Below, piece by piece: positions 1-10,232 of a stretch of DNA of 64,000 nucleotides. Position 1 is the stretch's first letter; each line of letters begins with the position of its first letter. The notes under the pieces were generated by a model. The model was not told the origin of the DNA. It saw only the letters and a program-made list of their open reading frames with translations, and made no database searches. The translations under genes were made by a program, and so were the position numbers. Source of the DNA: Calamus simplicifolius (taxonomy: Eukaryota; Streptophyta; Magnoliopsida; Arecales; Arecaceae); assembly GCA_900491605.1 (NCBI GenBank), contig UESW01001508.1, positions 1-64,000 of the forward strand, in the 5' to 3' direction.

Positions 1-7
1 TAAATAG

Positions 8-1196
8 GATTGTGAAACCACTACTCAGGAACCCAGGGGTCCTGACAATCCTGAAAATAAAGTTGCAACTAATGTGGACTTGATCGATGGTGCGGAGAAT
101 GAAAGCTGTCAAATAATGGACTCTCAGGAAGATATCGGGATTGCAACTGGAAACTGGGGCTGTGGAGCTTTTGGTGGAGACCCTGAAATTAAGAGTATGA
201 TTCAGTGGCTGGCTGCATCACAGGTACATACTTCTTCCTAAATTTTGTCTTGCTAAATTTTGCAACTGGAAACTGTCTGCTAAATTTTGCAAGTATCTAA
301 TAATAATCTCATTTGGTCTATATTATTGGGTAAAGTTGTAAATGGTGGAATATGGACCTGAAGCATGCATCTTTGAGAAGGAATGAATTTTCAAATTTTC
401 CTCCTCCTCTAGGTACATACTTCTTCACATTGTTCAGTATAGACTTGATGACATTAATGGTCTTAGCCGTTCAGGCAAAAAGTGCATTCTTTCATGAAGT
501 GTTAGAACTATAAGAAACATGAGCATAAATCATTAATCTTCTCTTCTAGTATATTTTCTTTTTCCAAATATGACCCGATTCTTGTATTCTTGTGGCTTCA
601 GATATCTGAAGATAATCTTAATTATATAATGCATTGCATAGAAAGGTTACCTGGATCATGATATTACCGGCTTGGTGATGTTTTTTTACCCTCCTTTCCT
701 CATGCTGTAGGCATTAAGACCTTTCATCCACTATTACACATTTGGAGAAGCAGCTTTGCAAAGATTAGAACAGGTAATCCTGGCTTTATTTCTATCTATC
801 TATCTATACATCATTTATTAGTTTGCTTTTGTGAAAATCTCAACAACATACGCTAGATAAAGTCATATTTTATGATAGAAATCTTACATGAACGTGAAAA
901 ATGTTTGCAGCTTGCATGAATGACATGTCTTTTGCTCTACATCATATATTTGGAGCTTAAGACATATTTCTTTATTCAAATATGTCTACCATAATTATTG
1001 GGCTATTGAATGTGACCAACAAGATGGCATGATTACATTTCTAGAACAATAAATCTAGCAGCTGATTTCACTTTGATCATTTCATCAGGTGACTCGATGG
1101 ATCTTGCTGCATGGATGGACGGTGGGTGACTTGTGGAGCATGGTAGCTGAGTACTCATCACAAAGGTTGAGTGGGGGACTGATGTTGGATTTTTAA
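8..1196 (+). CDS. PARG: Poly(ADP-ribose) glycohydrolase, C-terminal exons (partial gene)
   Basis: These are the last three coding exons, join(8..223, 711..773, 1089..1196), of a plant PARG, the nuclear enzyme that removes poly(ADP-ribose) chains. The 5' part lies outside the window. The first exon follows an AG at 6-7 and ends at a GT at 224. It encodes the family's ATGNWGCGAFGGDPEIKS segment, which contributes to the ADP-ribose-binding fold. The second exon (after AG at 709-710, before GT at 774) encodes ALRPFIHYYTFGEAALQRLEQ-like sequence. The third encodes the WTVGDLWSMVAEYSSQRL segment and ends at TAA 1194-1196. All junctions are phase 0 and no stop interrupts the exons, so the gene may be functional. 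The catalytic GGG-X6-8-QEE signature should lie upstream of the window. Family assignment rests on my recognition of these conserved blocks. Confidence 0.9.
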
Positions 1197-2060
1197 CTTG
1201 GCTTTTACCTGATCACGGCACAGTAATGTTCAATATAGGTCTGAATAGGTCAATCTTCAGCTGGTCTTCAGAAGCAAATGTATTTGACTTTTTAAATTTT
1301 TTCTAGTTTAATGTTCGTTTCTTCTAATGTATGAGTAGATTAGCTCCCTTTTTTTGCCAGTGTTTAAATATTATTTGGCAATATCTCTTTCTGATATCTA
1401 TCATTTGTTTTATTCCACTCTTTATGGGAGATTTTTTCTCTCTTCTTCCGTGAATGCTTTTGTATCTTATAATGTTAGTATTTGTTTGTTCTGTGCGTCA
1501 ATCTTTTCAAAGGGAACAACAAGCGATAAAGCAACCATTGTTGGCTCTTTGCCAACCATGAAAGAACTGATTAGAAAGGACCTATCTAAAGTTTGGGGGC
1601 AGTTATGGAAATATGGTGCTAATCATTGATGGGGGAACTAAATGATGGCTAAATATAAATAATCTGTCTGCACGAATCCGTTGTATTTTTAAAAGAAAAG
1701 TATGAGAAGAAATCTTGCTTGCTAGGGATCGAGTGCTGAATTCGAGCTGCTGTGGATATTGCGGTTGACATGCATACCTGTGTCTGGTTTGTTTCTTCAC
1801 GGTTGCAGATAGGTGGGCCTCTCATTTGCGTGGTTGACGAAGTGCTATTGGAAAAGGCTTTGTACACCATTTGGTGCATGTTATTCTGCATATGACGCGG
1901 TGATTTATCTATGGGATGCGTCAGGTGTAGGGGGCAATTCGGATTCATGAAACTCGGGTTTTTCTCAATCTTAACCCTATTTGTAAATGTTAACCTAACC
2001 CTATTTTTAAAAATCGGGTTGGGTTCGGGTTGGAATTCGGGTTGATAGAAAAAAAAATGA
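1197..2060. other. 3' flank of PARG; no gene seen
   Basis: The first few hundred bases are T-rich and probably hold the PARG 3' UTR. The open frames here (a 91-codon + frame at 1354-1629 and two - frames) have T-rich composition and no recognisable domain. From about 1930 a short stretch contains CGGGTT-type hexamers. Confidence 0.5.
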
Positions 2061-2064
2061 CAAT

Positions 2065-2172
2065 CTGAAACAAACAAGCTTAACATTGCACAAAAAAAGC
2101 TAAAGTTTGAAACAAATAAGCTTTACATTGTACAAACAAGCTGAAGTTTGAAACAACAAGCTTCACATTTCA
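2065..2172. repeat. Short degenerate tandem repeat, about 3 x 40 bp
   Basis: Three consecutive imperfect copies of a unit containing CTGAAGTTTGAAACAA, AAGCTT and ACATTG are visible. Nothing indicates a function. Confidence 0.6.
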
Positions 2173-3433
2173 AATTACATGTCTAAAATATACATCTTTT
2201 ACATAAGACTAAAAAAAAAGTACATTCTTAAACCAAAACATATCCAAAGTAATCCAAATGTTGCATAACATTTCATAGCCACCATATGCATTGATGAAGT
2301 CACCTTTATCCTTCGAAAGCAGAAATATTGAGATGATATAAAGAGCCAGTTAGAATACCACATAAGTCTGGATGAGAATCTTTTCCAAGTAGCGAGACTG
2401 CATTCGTCATCCAAAGCTCTTTGATTTTTTACTCGTCACCCCTTTCCCAGATGTTTTAGTTTTCTGCTCATCACCTCTTCCCAGATGCTTTCATAAAATT
2501 TTGGCAAACTTCATATTAGAAGTTACAAATGTCTCAAAGAAGATATTAAAAAAATAAAGATACTAGTTTGGCCCACCAACATTACATGATAAAATGCAAT
2601 GGTTAAAGGTATATTGCTCATTTTAAAAGGTAATGAAGGTTTGGTGGTAGCTCTACATACTTTAAACCTAACAAACAAGGCTAATCATCACTTCCACAAC
2701 ACCAGTGGGCATGCTGCTTGTGGCTTTGCGGGTTCGGGTTTTCTGGTTTGGGTTGACTGCAACCCTAACCCGGCCCAATTGCAAATCGGTCCGGGTTCAA
2801 CCGGATCCTTCGAGTTCGGGTTAAGCAAACTAGAGTTTGAGTACTGCTGCAAATTGGGTTCCGTGGGCCAGGTTCGGGTTGAACACGGCCAAGCACCCCT
2901 AATCAGCGCGGTGATTCGTCCATGCGTGGGCCCATGCATCAGCGATGCAGGACCCATGGGTGTATCCTTCAGTGTGGGTTCGGATGCGAGTGAATCATCG
3001 CGTCGATTGAGGCTATTCTACATTGAGGGCGGTGTACAAAGACTTTTTCAGTGCTATTTGGTTGTTGGGTCTTAGTTGGTATGCATGGAGCTAGTAAAAG
3101 TATTAGCAGAGCCATATGATGCCGTCATAGGAAATGTTTTGTGCATTGGAGGATGCACAAAGGTGCACCAGGCATGCACGTTGGTCGTGTGTCCGTGCGA
3201 GCGGCGTGTGGGGCATGCCACGGCCCAGTGGGTCAAGGCACGCGCGCTTGCGTGCATTGGCTGGATCATGGCATGTGCGCTATATGGGCACGTGGCCAAT
3301 GCGCGCGTTCGATGCACGCCTTTGTGCATCGGAGGCGGTGCACAAAGACTTTTCCTACTATCATATCGTCTTGTTAGTTGATTTGTGGATTCAAGTTATG
3401 AATGGACTAGAACCTTTACCTAACAAGTAGGAG
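2173..3433. other. Repeat-derived intergenic DNA
   Basis: There is no gene I can support. The stretch at 2725-2890 is rich in CGGGTT/AACCCG hexamers. The sequence around 3029 (GGCGGTGTACAAAGACTTTT) recurs almost exactly around 3334 (GGCGGTGCACAAAGACTTTT), with a looser copy near 3150, so this is a local direct repeat about 305 bp apart. The overlapping open frames at 3072-3430 sit in GC-rich, GCATGC-rich sequence and look fortuitous. Confidence 0.5.
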
Positions 3434-3583
3434 TCATTTTTTAAACCGGTATCTTTTGGCATCAATTTTAGAAGAAAGGGATAGAAAGCAATTTTTTTAT
3501 AAAAATGGTGCTAAAGTGAAAAACGTCATTTTGCTCCACCTTATCCCTTTCTGCTTCGCTCCGTCAGCAACATCCCTTCCCGC
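3434..3583 (+). repeat. Dispersed repeat, copy 1 of an inverted pair
   Basis: This stretch matches, in reverse complement, the sequence at about 6645-6820. Shared blocks include AAAATGGTG(C/T)TAAAGTG, AAACCGGT, TTTTAGAAGAA and CCGTCAG(C/T)A(A/G)CATCCCT. The two copies enclose about 3.1 kb that includes a solo LTR. They may be ends of one element or two independent insertions. Confidence 0.6.
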
Positions 3584-4843
3584 ATATTTATAAAGAGAAG
3601 CCTAGAGTATGTGATAACCTAAGGACATTTTTAGAACCACTGATCACATGCTTCTGACATATAAGTTTTGATTTACATTTGATCTATTTGATTTCTATCA
3701 AGAAATGTAATATCAATTTTTTTTCCCTACACATATATATTAAGTGTCTTTGTCATAAACATTTTAGATAAGTGTTCACATTATAAAAAAAAGTGATTTT
3801 TAGCTAGCACTTTAATGCCGCATATTTATTTTGTTGTTGGCTGCCTTGGTAAAGCTTTTTAATACCATCTGCAATGGGCCAGTGTTCACAGGAGCATTTA
3901 GGAATCATTTAATTTGCAAAAATAGAATCGGTGGTTGAGATTTCAATTGATTATTGGATAAATAGGAATCATTTTTTAGAAATGATTAGAAATTTAGATT
4001 TTTGCACAATATTGTAATTTTCATTTCAGTCATAACCATTTTCATTCTTCTTACTTGATTCTTACTCTCTCTCTTTCTTTCACTTATATCATCCATGGCG
4101 CTCTTGATGGAAACCTAACCATCTCTGTTTTTTTTTCTATCAATTCTAAATTTGAAAAACAAAAATTAAAAATCTAGTTTGATTTTCGGTTTCAAGGTTC
4201 GGACGAATCAAACAGTAACAAAAGGAATCGTTTTAATTTCAATTTTGATTCTTGTGTAAATTAAATAAATAGAAGAAATGATTGATTTTGATATTGATTT
4301 CAATGAAATTGATTTTGATTCTGATTTTAATTTTAATATTGAAGAGAGCCCTTAGCATATTCATTTTGCAATTGAAGAGCCCAAAATATAGTTTGGAAAC
4401 TTCTAAACTACAAAGAAAACTTTCAGTGAAAATCAACGAATGTGCATTTGCAAGGGACCTCATTTTGCGGAGAAATAAAAAAGAAGAGCAATAGAAGAAA
4501 TAAAAGGATAATTATTGTGTGCAGAACTTTCTCTTGCACTCTCTACGGACTCATGTGAAGTTTCTGTATCTCTCTCTCTCTCTCTCTCACACACAAACAG
4601 AGATTCAGAATTTATGTGATATATGATAGGCCAATACATCATAGTAGAGCTAATCACTTTTGTTAGGGTCAAGTCACTTTACTTGTGGCTTAGCTCTCGA
4701 GTAAAAGTTGATCAAGAAGACAGAAGGACATCAGCTAAGACTTGAATCTTATAGCTTTCAGAAAATCTACAATCGATCAATTTTATAGTGGAAAAAAATC
4801 CTAAAGCCAATATTTTACTTGGCTTTGCCACCTCTTAAAAAAA
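3584..4843. other. AT-rich intergenic DNA; no gene seen
   Basis: This is AT-rich, low-complexity sequence. It includes runs of GATTTTGATT-type repeats at 4280-4350 and a CT/CA microsatellite at about 4568-4598. The small open frames come from these simple repeats. No domain or splice-consistent exon is visible. Confidence 0.5.
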
Positions 4844-4848
4844 TTTCT

Positions 4849-5941
4849 TGTCATAGAATGATCAGAGGTCTTTATAACTACTGGATGGCATTTTATTGGC
4901 ATTAATAATGGAGTGTATCTGATATCTATGTAGACTAAGTCCCAGGGATCATATATTTTGATGGGGACCCTTCGATGCTCAAGTTAGTGATCAGTATCAC
5001 AGCCGTGAGCTTGAGGAAGCTAAGAAGAAGAAGATCAGAGAATTCTCTAAGTGTTTTCTTGAGTGTTCATACCTTGGTTCGGAGTCCCTCTTACCTGTTT
5101 TGTTGATCCTTCGAGCCTATATGGCTTGCTTGATAAGATTGAAATCTCATGATGAGCCATGACTTTCACAGATAGAATGTCAGAACCGGTAGGATCGGAT
5201 TCATTCCCTCTGGTTCAGGTGATTGGTATTTTGTGCCAGATGATCACCTTTTGAGGCTTATTTGGCCAGAGTCATTAAATTTTTCTAATGACTTTTTGGG
5301 CTTCATTAGTTTGAAGAATTGTAACTTCATGATGGATTATGATCTTTGGGGTTTCATCTGACCAGAGTCATTTATGTTGCCTGATGAACGAAGACTTTTG
5401 GGGCCCCATTTGGTCAGAGTCATTAATGTTGCCTGATGGGTGATGACTTTTGGGGCCTATGCTGGAACTGACGGACTTTGTCTTATTAGTCGGACATGGA
5501 TCAAGGTTGGTTAGTGGGTCCGCCTTTGTCAAAAGTATAGGCTTGCATGGGAAGCTGGGGTGAGCCTTGAAGATAAGACGGGATAAGGATCGAGGCTGCT
5601 TAGGAGTTAAGGTCGCTTAGGAACCGCCTATGGGTCGGGGCCGACTCAGGGCTGCTTGTAGGCCGGGGCCGCTTAGGAACCGCATGTGGGTCAGGGCTGG
5701 CTCGGGGCCGCCTAGGAACCGCCTGTAGATCGAGGTTGACTCAGGGCCACTTATAGGCAGGGGTCGCCTAGGAGTCGGGCTGCCTAAAAACCATCTATAG
5801 GTCGGGACCGATTCGGGACTGCTTGTAGATAGAAGCCGCCTAGGAACCGCCTATAGGTTGAGGCCATCAGCATCCTAACGACTCCTACCGTCGGGTAATT
5901 TTTGATCGTTAGTTTATACGTGGCTTTTACCAGCCACATCA
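4849..5941 (-). mobile_element. Solo LTR, Ty3/gypsy, same family as the 22-34 kb element
   Basis: The stretch begins TGTCATAGAATGATCAGAGG and ends CCAGCCACATCA. It is flanked on both sides by the 5-bp duplication TTTCT (4844-4848 and 5942-5946). Several blocks match the LTRs of the 22055-34345 element: the first 22 bases, TGATGGGGACCCTTCGA at 4959, GCTCAAGTTAG, and the terminal ACCAGCCACATCA. There is no internal retrotransposon sequence next to it, so it is a solo LTR left by LTR-LTR recombination. Between about 5590 and 5860 it holds a GC-rich tandem array of units containing GGAACCGCCT and GGTCGGGGCCGACTC, expanded independently of the arrays in the full element. Strand is given by analogy with that element, which is transcribed leftward. 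Confidence 0.85.
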
Positions 5942-5985
5942 TTTCTCATGACTATTATAACGAGTAATGTATGGATTTCCTTGGA

Positions 5986-5994
5986 TGTGTGTGT

Positions 5995-6027
<33 letters not shown>
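5986..6027. repeat. TG/AC dinucleotide microsatellite
   Basis: A short (TG)n tract at 5986-5996 switches directly to an (AC)n tract at 5997-6027, making a partly self-complementary microsatellite. Confidence 0.9.
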
Positions 6028-6029
<2 letters not shown>

Positions 6030-6644
6030 AAGTCACCGAATTCTTTTAATTTTCCATTAATGACCATCTCTTGATGATGGAGCACGTTTGTTGGTTCACA
6101 ATACAATATGGGGAAGTTAGCAATAATATTTTTTTTTTTAAAAAAAATCACTAATGCAGAGCGCATAAAAATAAGAAAGCAAATTAACACAAGTCGAGAA
6201 TTCCCCTGAACTCGCCTTGCACTAATTGGAGGACTGGGTACTTCCCCTGGTGGACGAGTTTAGACTTGAGGTAGCCCCACATTTTATGGGCACTGTACAC
6301 CCTCTGAAAGTAGCTCGAGCATGATACCTGAATATATAGCATTATTCCGGAGCTCAGCGCGCTTCAAGCCCGCATCTCGCCCGACCGAGTGACAGAAAAC
6401 TAGAAGTGATTCGACTCCCCCAGAAGCATTCCAAAACTTGCACTCCCGGTTGATCCTCCAAGTATACCGAAACCAGGGCCAATGTCGGCCCTAAAATTAC
6501 CACTCAAATGACGATTTCAGATGATAGATACCATCCCTAATTGTGGCGCAGAAATTATGTGGCGATTTTAGTGAACAAAAATCGTCACTTCAAATGACGA
6601 TTTCAGTCCAGAAATCACCGTTCCAAATGACGATTTCAACTCTT
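6028..6644. other. Intergenic DNA with repeated TGACGATTTC motifs
   Basis: No gene is visible. Between 6505 and 6635 the motif TGACGATTTC or its complement recurs four to five times at short spacing (near 6510, 6562, 6588, 6596 and 6627). That resembles the subterminal repeat zones of plant CACTA-type DNA transposons. No terminal CACTA motif was found, so this is only suggestive. Confidence 0.4.
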
Positions 6645-6820
6645 CCCATCTTATTGACGGGGCGAAGCGGGGAGGGATGCTACTGACGGGGTGAAGCGGA
6701 AAGGGATGATGTGGAGGTGAAAAACGTAATTTGAAATGGCGTTTTCCACTTTAACACCATTTTTACAAAAAGTTTATTTTCCACCCCCTTCTTCTAAAAC
6801 CGGTGCACCTTCAAAAAATG
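6645..6820 (-). repeat. Dispersed repeat, copy 2 of an inverted pair
   Basis: This is the reverse-complement partner of 3434-3583. Within it, GACGGGG(C/T)GAAGCGG occurs twice (about 6656 and 6685), so this copy contains a small internal duplication that the other copy lacks. Confidence 0.6.
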
Positions 6821-6846
6821 AATCTAACAAGCAGGGCATGAAGTAG

Positions 6847-8630
6847 CAATTTATAAATTATAACCTCACTGGCTAGGTTGGCTGGGCGAGCCTATAAAAG
6901 GGCTGGGCAGACCCTAGGCCATGGCATGAAATCCGGTTGAAGAAGAGATCCAATTCTTCAAGGAAGGAAAGCATCCGAGTGGAGTTCGGGTATGCCACCA
7001 AACGACCAGAGGCAGGCCCGTAAGGTTGGCGAATGGCTGGATCAGCGGAGATCACAGCGGCGGAAGTCTGAGTCAGGCGGACTTGGACGAGCACGGGACG
7101 TGGCCGACATGCACAGATGGTGCGCGAGTGCGAGGCATCCACAGGTCAGTTCTTGTTGAGTGAGGTTGGGGCGAGCACTTTGAGAGATCTTTGTTAGGGA
7201 CAGAGAGGAGTGTCTTTGTAGCCTACGTGCAACCTCATTGTTTCCAAATTACTTAGTGAAGAGTTCTTTGGTTGGGAAGGGTTGCTTCCTGCAATTTATA
7301 AATTATAACCTCACTGGCTAGGTTGGTTGGGCGAGCCTATAAAAGGGCTGGGCAGACCCTAGGCCATGGCATGAAATTAGGTTGAAGAAGAGATCCAATT
7401 CTTCAAGGAAGGAAAGCATCCGAGTGGAGTTCGGGTGTGCCACCAAACGACCATAGGCAGGCCCGTAAGGTTGGCGAACGGCTGGATCAGCGGAGATCAC
7501 AGCGGCGGAAGTCTAAGTCAGGCGGACTTGGACAAGCACGGGACGTGGCCGACATGCACAGACGGTGCGCGAGTGCGAGGCATCCACAGGTCAGTTCTTG
7601 TTGAGTGAGGTTGGGGCGAGCACTTTGAGAGATCTTTGTTAGGGACAGAGAGGAGTGTCTTTGTAGCCTATGTGCAACCTCATTGTTTTTCAAATTACTT
7701 AGTGAAGAGTTCTTTGGTTTGGAAGGGTTGCTTCCCATAATTTATAAATTATAACCTCATTGGCTAGGTCGGCTGGGCGAGCCTATAAAAGGGCTGGGCA
7801 GACCCTAGGCCATGGCATGAAATCCGGTTGAAGAAGAGATTCAATTCTTCAAGGAAGGAAAGCATCCGAGTGGAGTTCGGGTGTGCCACCAAACGACCAG
7901 AGGCAGGCGCGTGAGGTTGGCGAGCGGCTGGATCAACGGAGATTACAGCGGCGAAAGTCTGAGTCAGGCGGACTTGGACGAGCACAGGACGTGGACGACA
8001 TGCACAAGCGGTGCGCGAGTGCGAGGCATCCACAGGTCAGTTTTTGTTGAATGAGATTGGGACGGGCACTTTGAGAGATCTTTGTTAGGGACAGAGAAGA
8101 GTGTTTTTGTAGCCTACGTGCAACCTCATTGTTTTCCAAATTACTTAGTGAAGAGTTTTTTGGTTGGGAAGGGTTGCTTCCCGCAATTTATAAATTATAA
8201 CCTCACTGGCTAGGTCGGCTGGGCGAGCCTATAAAAGGGTTGGGCAGACCCTAGGCCATGGCATGAAATCCAGTTGAAGAAGAGATCCAATTCTTTAAGG
8301 AAGAAAAGCATCAGAGTGGAGTTCGGGTGTGCCACCAAACAATCAGAGGCAGGCGCGTGAGGTTGGCGAGTGGCTGGATCAGCGGAGATCGCAGTGGCGG
8401 AAGTCTGAGTCAGGCGGACTTGGACGAGCACGGGATGCCGACATGCACAGGCGGTGCGCGGGTGCGAGGCATCCACAGGTCAGTTCTTGTTGAGTGAGGT
8501 TGGGCAGGCACTTTGAGAGATCTTTGTTAGGGATAGAGAGGAGTGTCTTTGTAGCCTACGTGTAACCTCATTGTTTTCCAAATTACTTAGTGAAAAGTTC
8601 TTTGGTTGGGAAGGGTTGCTTCCCGTAAAT
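6847..8630 (+). repeat. Four-copy, about 446-bp tandem array with a TATA box per unit
   Basis: Four head-to-tail units begin near 6847, 7292, 7738 and 8184, each with CAATTTATAAATTATAACCTC. Each holds an identical CCTATAAAAG TATA-like box (6891, 7336, 7782, 8228; spacing 445-446 bp). After the box come conserved blocks including CCTAGGCCATGGCATG, AGAGATCTTTGTTAGGG and TTTGTAGCCTA. Unit-to-unit divergence is a few per cent by eye. A TATA box followed by a purine-rich leader is typical of the U3/R part of a retrotransposon LTR, so I infer an LTR promoter segment amplified in tandem. The sequence after the last unit (8631-8850) may be the rest of that LTR. The - strand open frames repeated in every unit are probably fortuitous. 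Confidence 0.8.
6891..6900 (+). promoter_or_regulatory. TATA-like box, tandem unit 1
   Basis: CCTATAAAAG is followed by GGCTGGGCAGACCC. The same box recurs at 7336-7345, 7782-7791 and 8228-8237. The match to a plant TATA box is visible, but activity is inferred. Confidence 0.45.
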
Positions 8631-9149
8631 CGCTGTGTTTGGATGAGACTTTGTCTTTGGGGATTTTTATTTCATTATTCTGGGTCGAGGCTGGTTAGAG
8701 AAAGGGATCCTCTAAAGCCATCACCGGTAGACGCAAGGACCTAGTGACCATAGGGAGCGCTTGCGCGTGCCGATTGAAAGCCCGGTGACAAGCTGGTTTG
8801 GGATGTTTGAGGGCTCAAACCTAGTTTTGTCCAACAAACTGTGAATCAGATTGTATTCCGTAAACACTGTTCAATATAAATGTGGTATAGGTTAATTCTC
8901 AATAAAATGATTGATTTACCCTGATCAACCTAGTGGAATAAACTATTCTACAATAGGTGGAAAAATGGTTCCACCAATTTTTGGACAATATCTACTTTGT
9001 CCTTTATTTTTTCCTTCTATAGGCTTATCTGATTTATCCTCTGATTAAGCTGCTACTTTTCCATTAGTTTGGGAAATGGGTTAAAGAGGCCCGAATTCCA
9101 TTTAAGTCCTCCTGTAACCCTAGTCATTTTTATTTGCATACAAGTTATC
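8631..9149. other. Possible LTR tail and intergenic DNA
   Basis: The sequence 8631-8850 follows the tandem array directly and ends around TTTTGTCCAACA, which could be an LTR-like terminus. No matching second LTR, target duplication or coding region is visible. From 8851 to 9149 I see nothing I can name. Confidence 0.35.
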
Positions 9150-9465
9150 TTCAGCAGTTCTGGTTATGATGCAAAAGCTTATAGCGCTGATTGCCCTCTA
9201 GATGTTAAAGAGGATGATCCTGACTCACTTGATGATGCTGATGGGATAGGGTTCAAATTTGATCAGTTTTTCAGCAAATCACCATCAAGAATTTTGGAAA
9301 GGAGGATGATAAATATTTTGACAGTGATAAGAAGTTTGTATGGCAGGATGATAATCACATTAGGCCTATCAGCGAGATCACTGAAAGAGTGGGAGAATAC
9401 TCTGTTCAAGGTTTTCAATCCTTCACAACACAAGGCCCTCTTGCTACGTAGCGGCATTCACCAAC
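9150..9465 (+). pseudogene. Coding-like fragment of unknown origin
   Basis: After a possible splice acceptor (CTTCAG near 9155), one frame reads an acidic segment, GYDAKAYSADCPLDVKED, then DPDSLDDADGIGFKFDQFFS. A one-base frameshift near 9297 is needed to continue into EDDKYFDSDKKFVWQDD and a further acidic stretch to about 9430. The composition (Asp/Glu with regular Phe/Tyr) looks like real protein and unlike chance translation of AT-rich DNA. I do not recognise the family. The frameshift and the lack of a clear donor site favour a pseudogene or captured exon. It lies about 0.8 kb downstream of the COA5-like gene on the opposite strand. Confidence 0.35.
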
Positions 9466-9729
9466 GTCTCAAACATTTCAATATCATTAATATTAATTAA
9501 AGGGAAGGAATGAGCTAACATTTCAGTATCGTTATTGTTAATCAGAGGGAAGGAATGAGCTGGGAAGAGCAGTACAGATTTCTGGGAAGCTGGGATGCTT
9601 TCACCAAGAATAAAGAAACCGAGATGTTTGCTTCCATTTGAGATTCTAAAAGTGACCATTTTTCACATTCTAACAAGAATTTTAAATTCCATGGTGCCAG
9701 TGTGCTGTTGAGCTTTTGATCTGATAGAC

Positions 9730-9820
9730 AGCATCTGGCTTCCTGAGATCCTCTGAACGCTAGCAAGCATCTGGCTTCCCGAGATCCTTTGAACGCTAGC
9801 AAGCATCTGGCTTCCTGAAC
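9730..9820. repeat. 36-bp tandem repeat, 2.5 copies
   Basis: AGCATCTGGCTTCC begins at 9730, 9766 and 9802. The first two copies continue through GAGATCCT(C/T)TGAACGCTAGC. Confidence 0.85.
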
Positions 9821-10232
9821 GCCATTGCCTTTTTGGTTGTCTCAGTGGTTCGGACAGCAGACGCTTGGCTGAAGATAATGGCATTTTTATTCTGCAATGC
9901 AGTTAGGCCATCTCTGTCCTGGACAATCGGTTGGCCAGAGCCGAGAGAAGAACCCATCTCCTTCATAAAGGAATAAGAATTGCTGAACAATCACTTTGCT
10001 TCCGATATTAGATTACAAAAATTGTTGTTTAGAAATAGTAATGTTGAAAAACAGATTTACTGAAAAATAGACGAAACCATTGGATCAGATCTCAGACCAC
10101 ATCAATTCATAGTACTTAACTTCCTCAAAAAGAAATGTATTTTGGCCTCAAATAGAAATGCTGCTCCAAGTGAATTAAAGCTCAGAAAATTTCAAGATGC
10201 GGTGCAAGCGTGCATGCATAGACCAGCACCAA

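Noticed and set aside
1960..2890. CGGGTT-rich stretches as interstitial telomere repeats
   Set aside because: The plant telomere unit is TTTAGGG. Here the units are irregular CGGGTT/TTGGGT hexamers without a regular seven-base period.
4954..5941. Solo LTR starting at TGATGGGG (4959)
   Set aside because: Flanking 5-mers do not match there. Starting at 4849 gives a perfect TTTCT duplication and alignment with the first bases of the full element's LTR.
6873..8476. Repeated - strand open frames of 60-89 codons, one per tandem unit
   Set aside because: They are in a GC-balanced repeat opposite to the TATA boxes, lack a common start context, match no family, and overlap equally long frames in another phase. 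They follow from the array itself.
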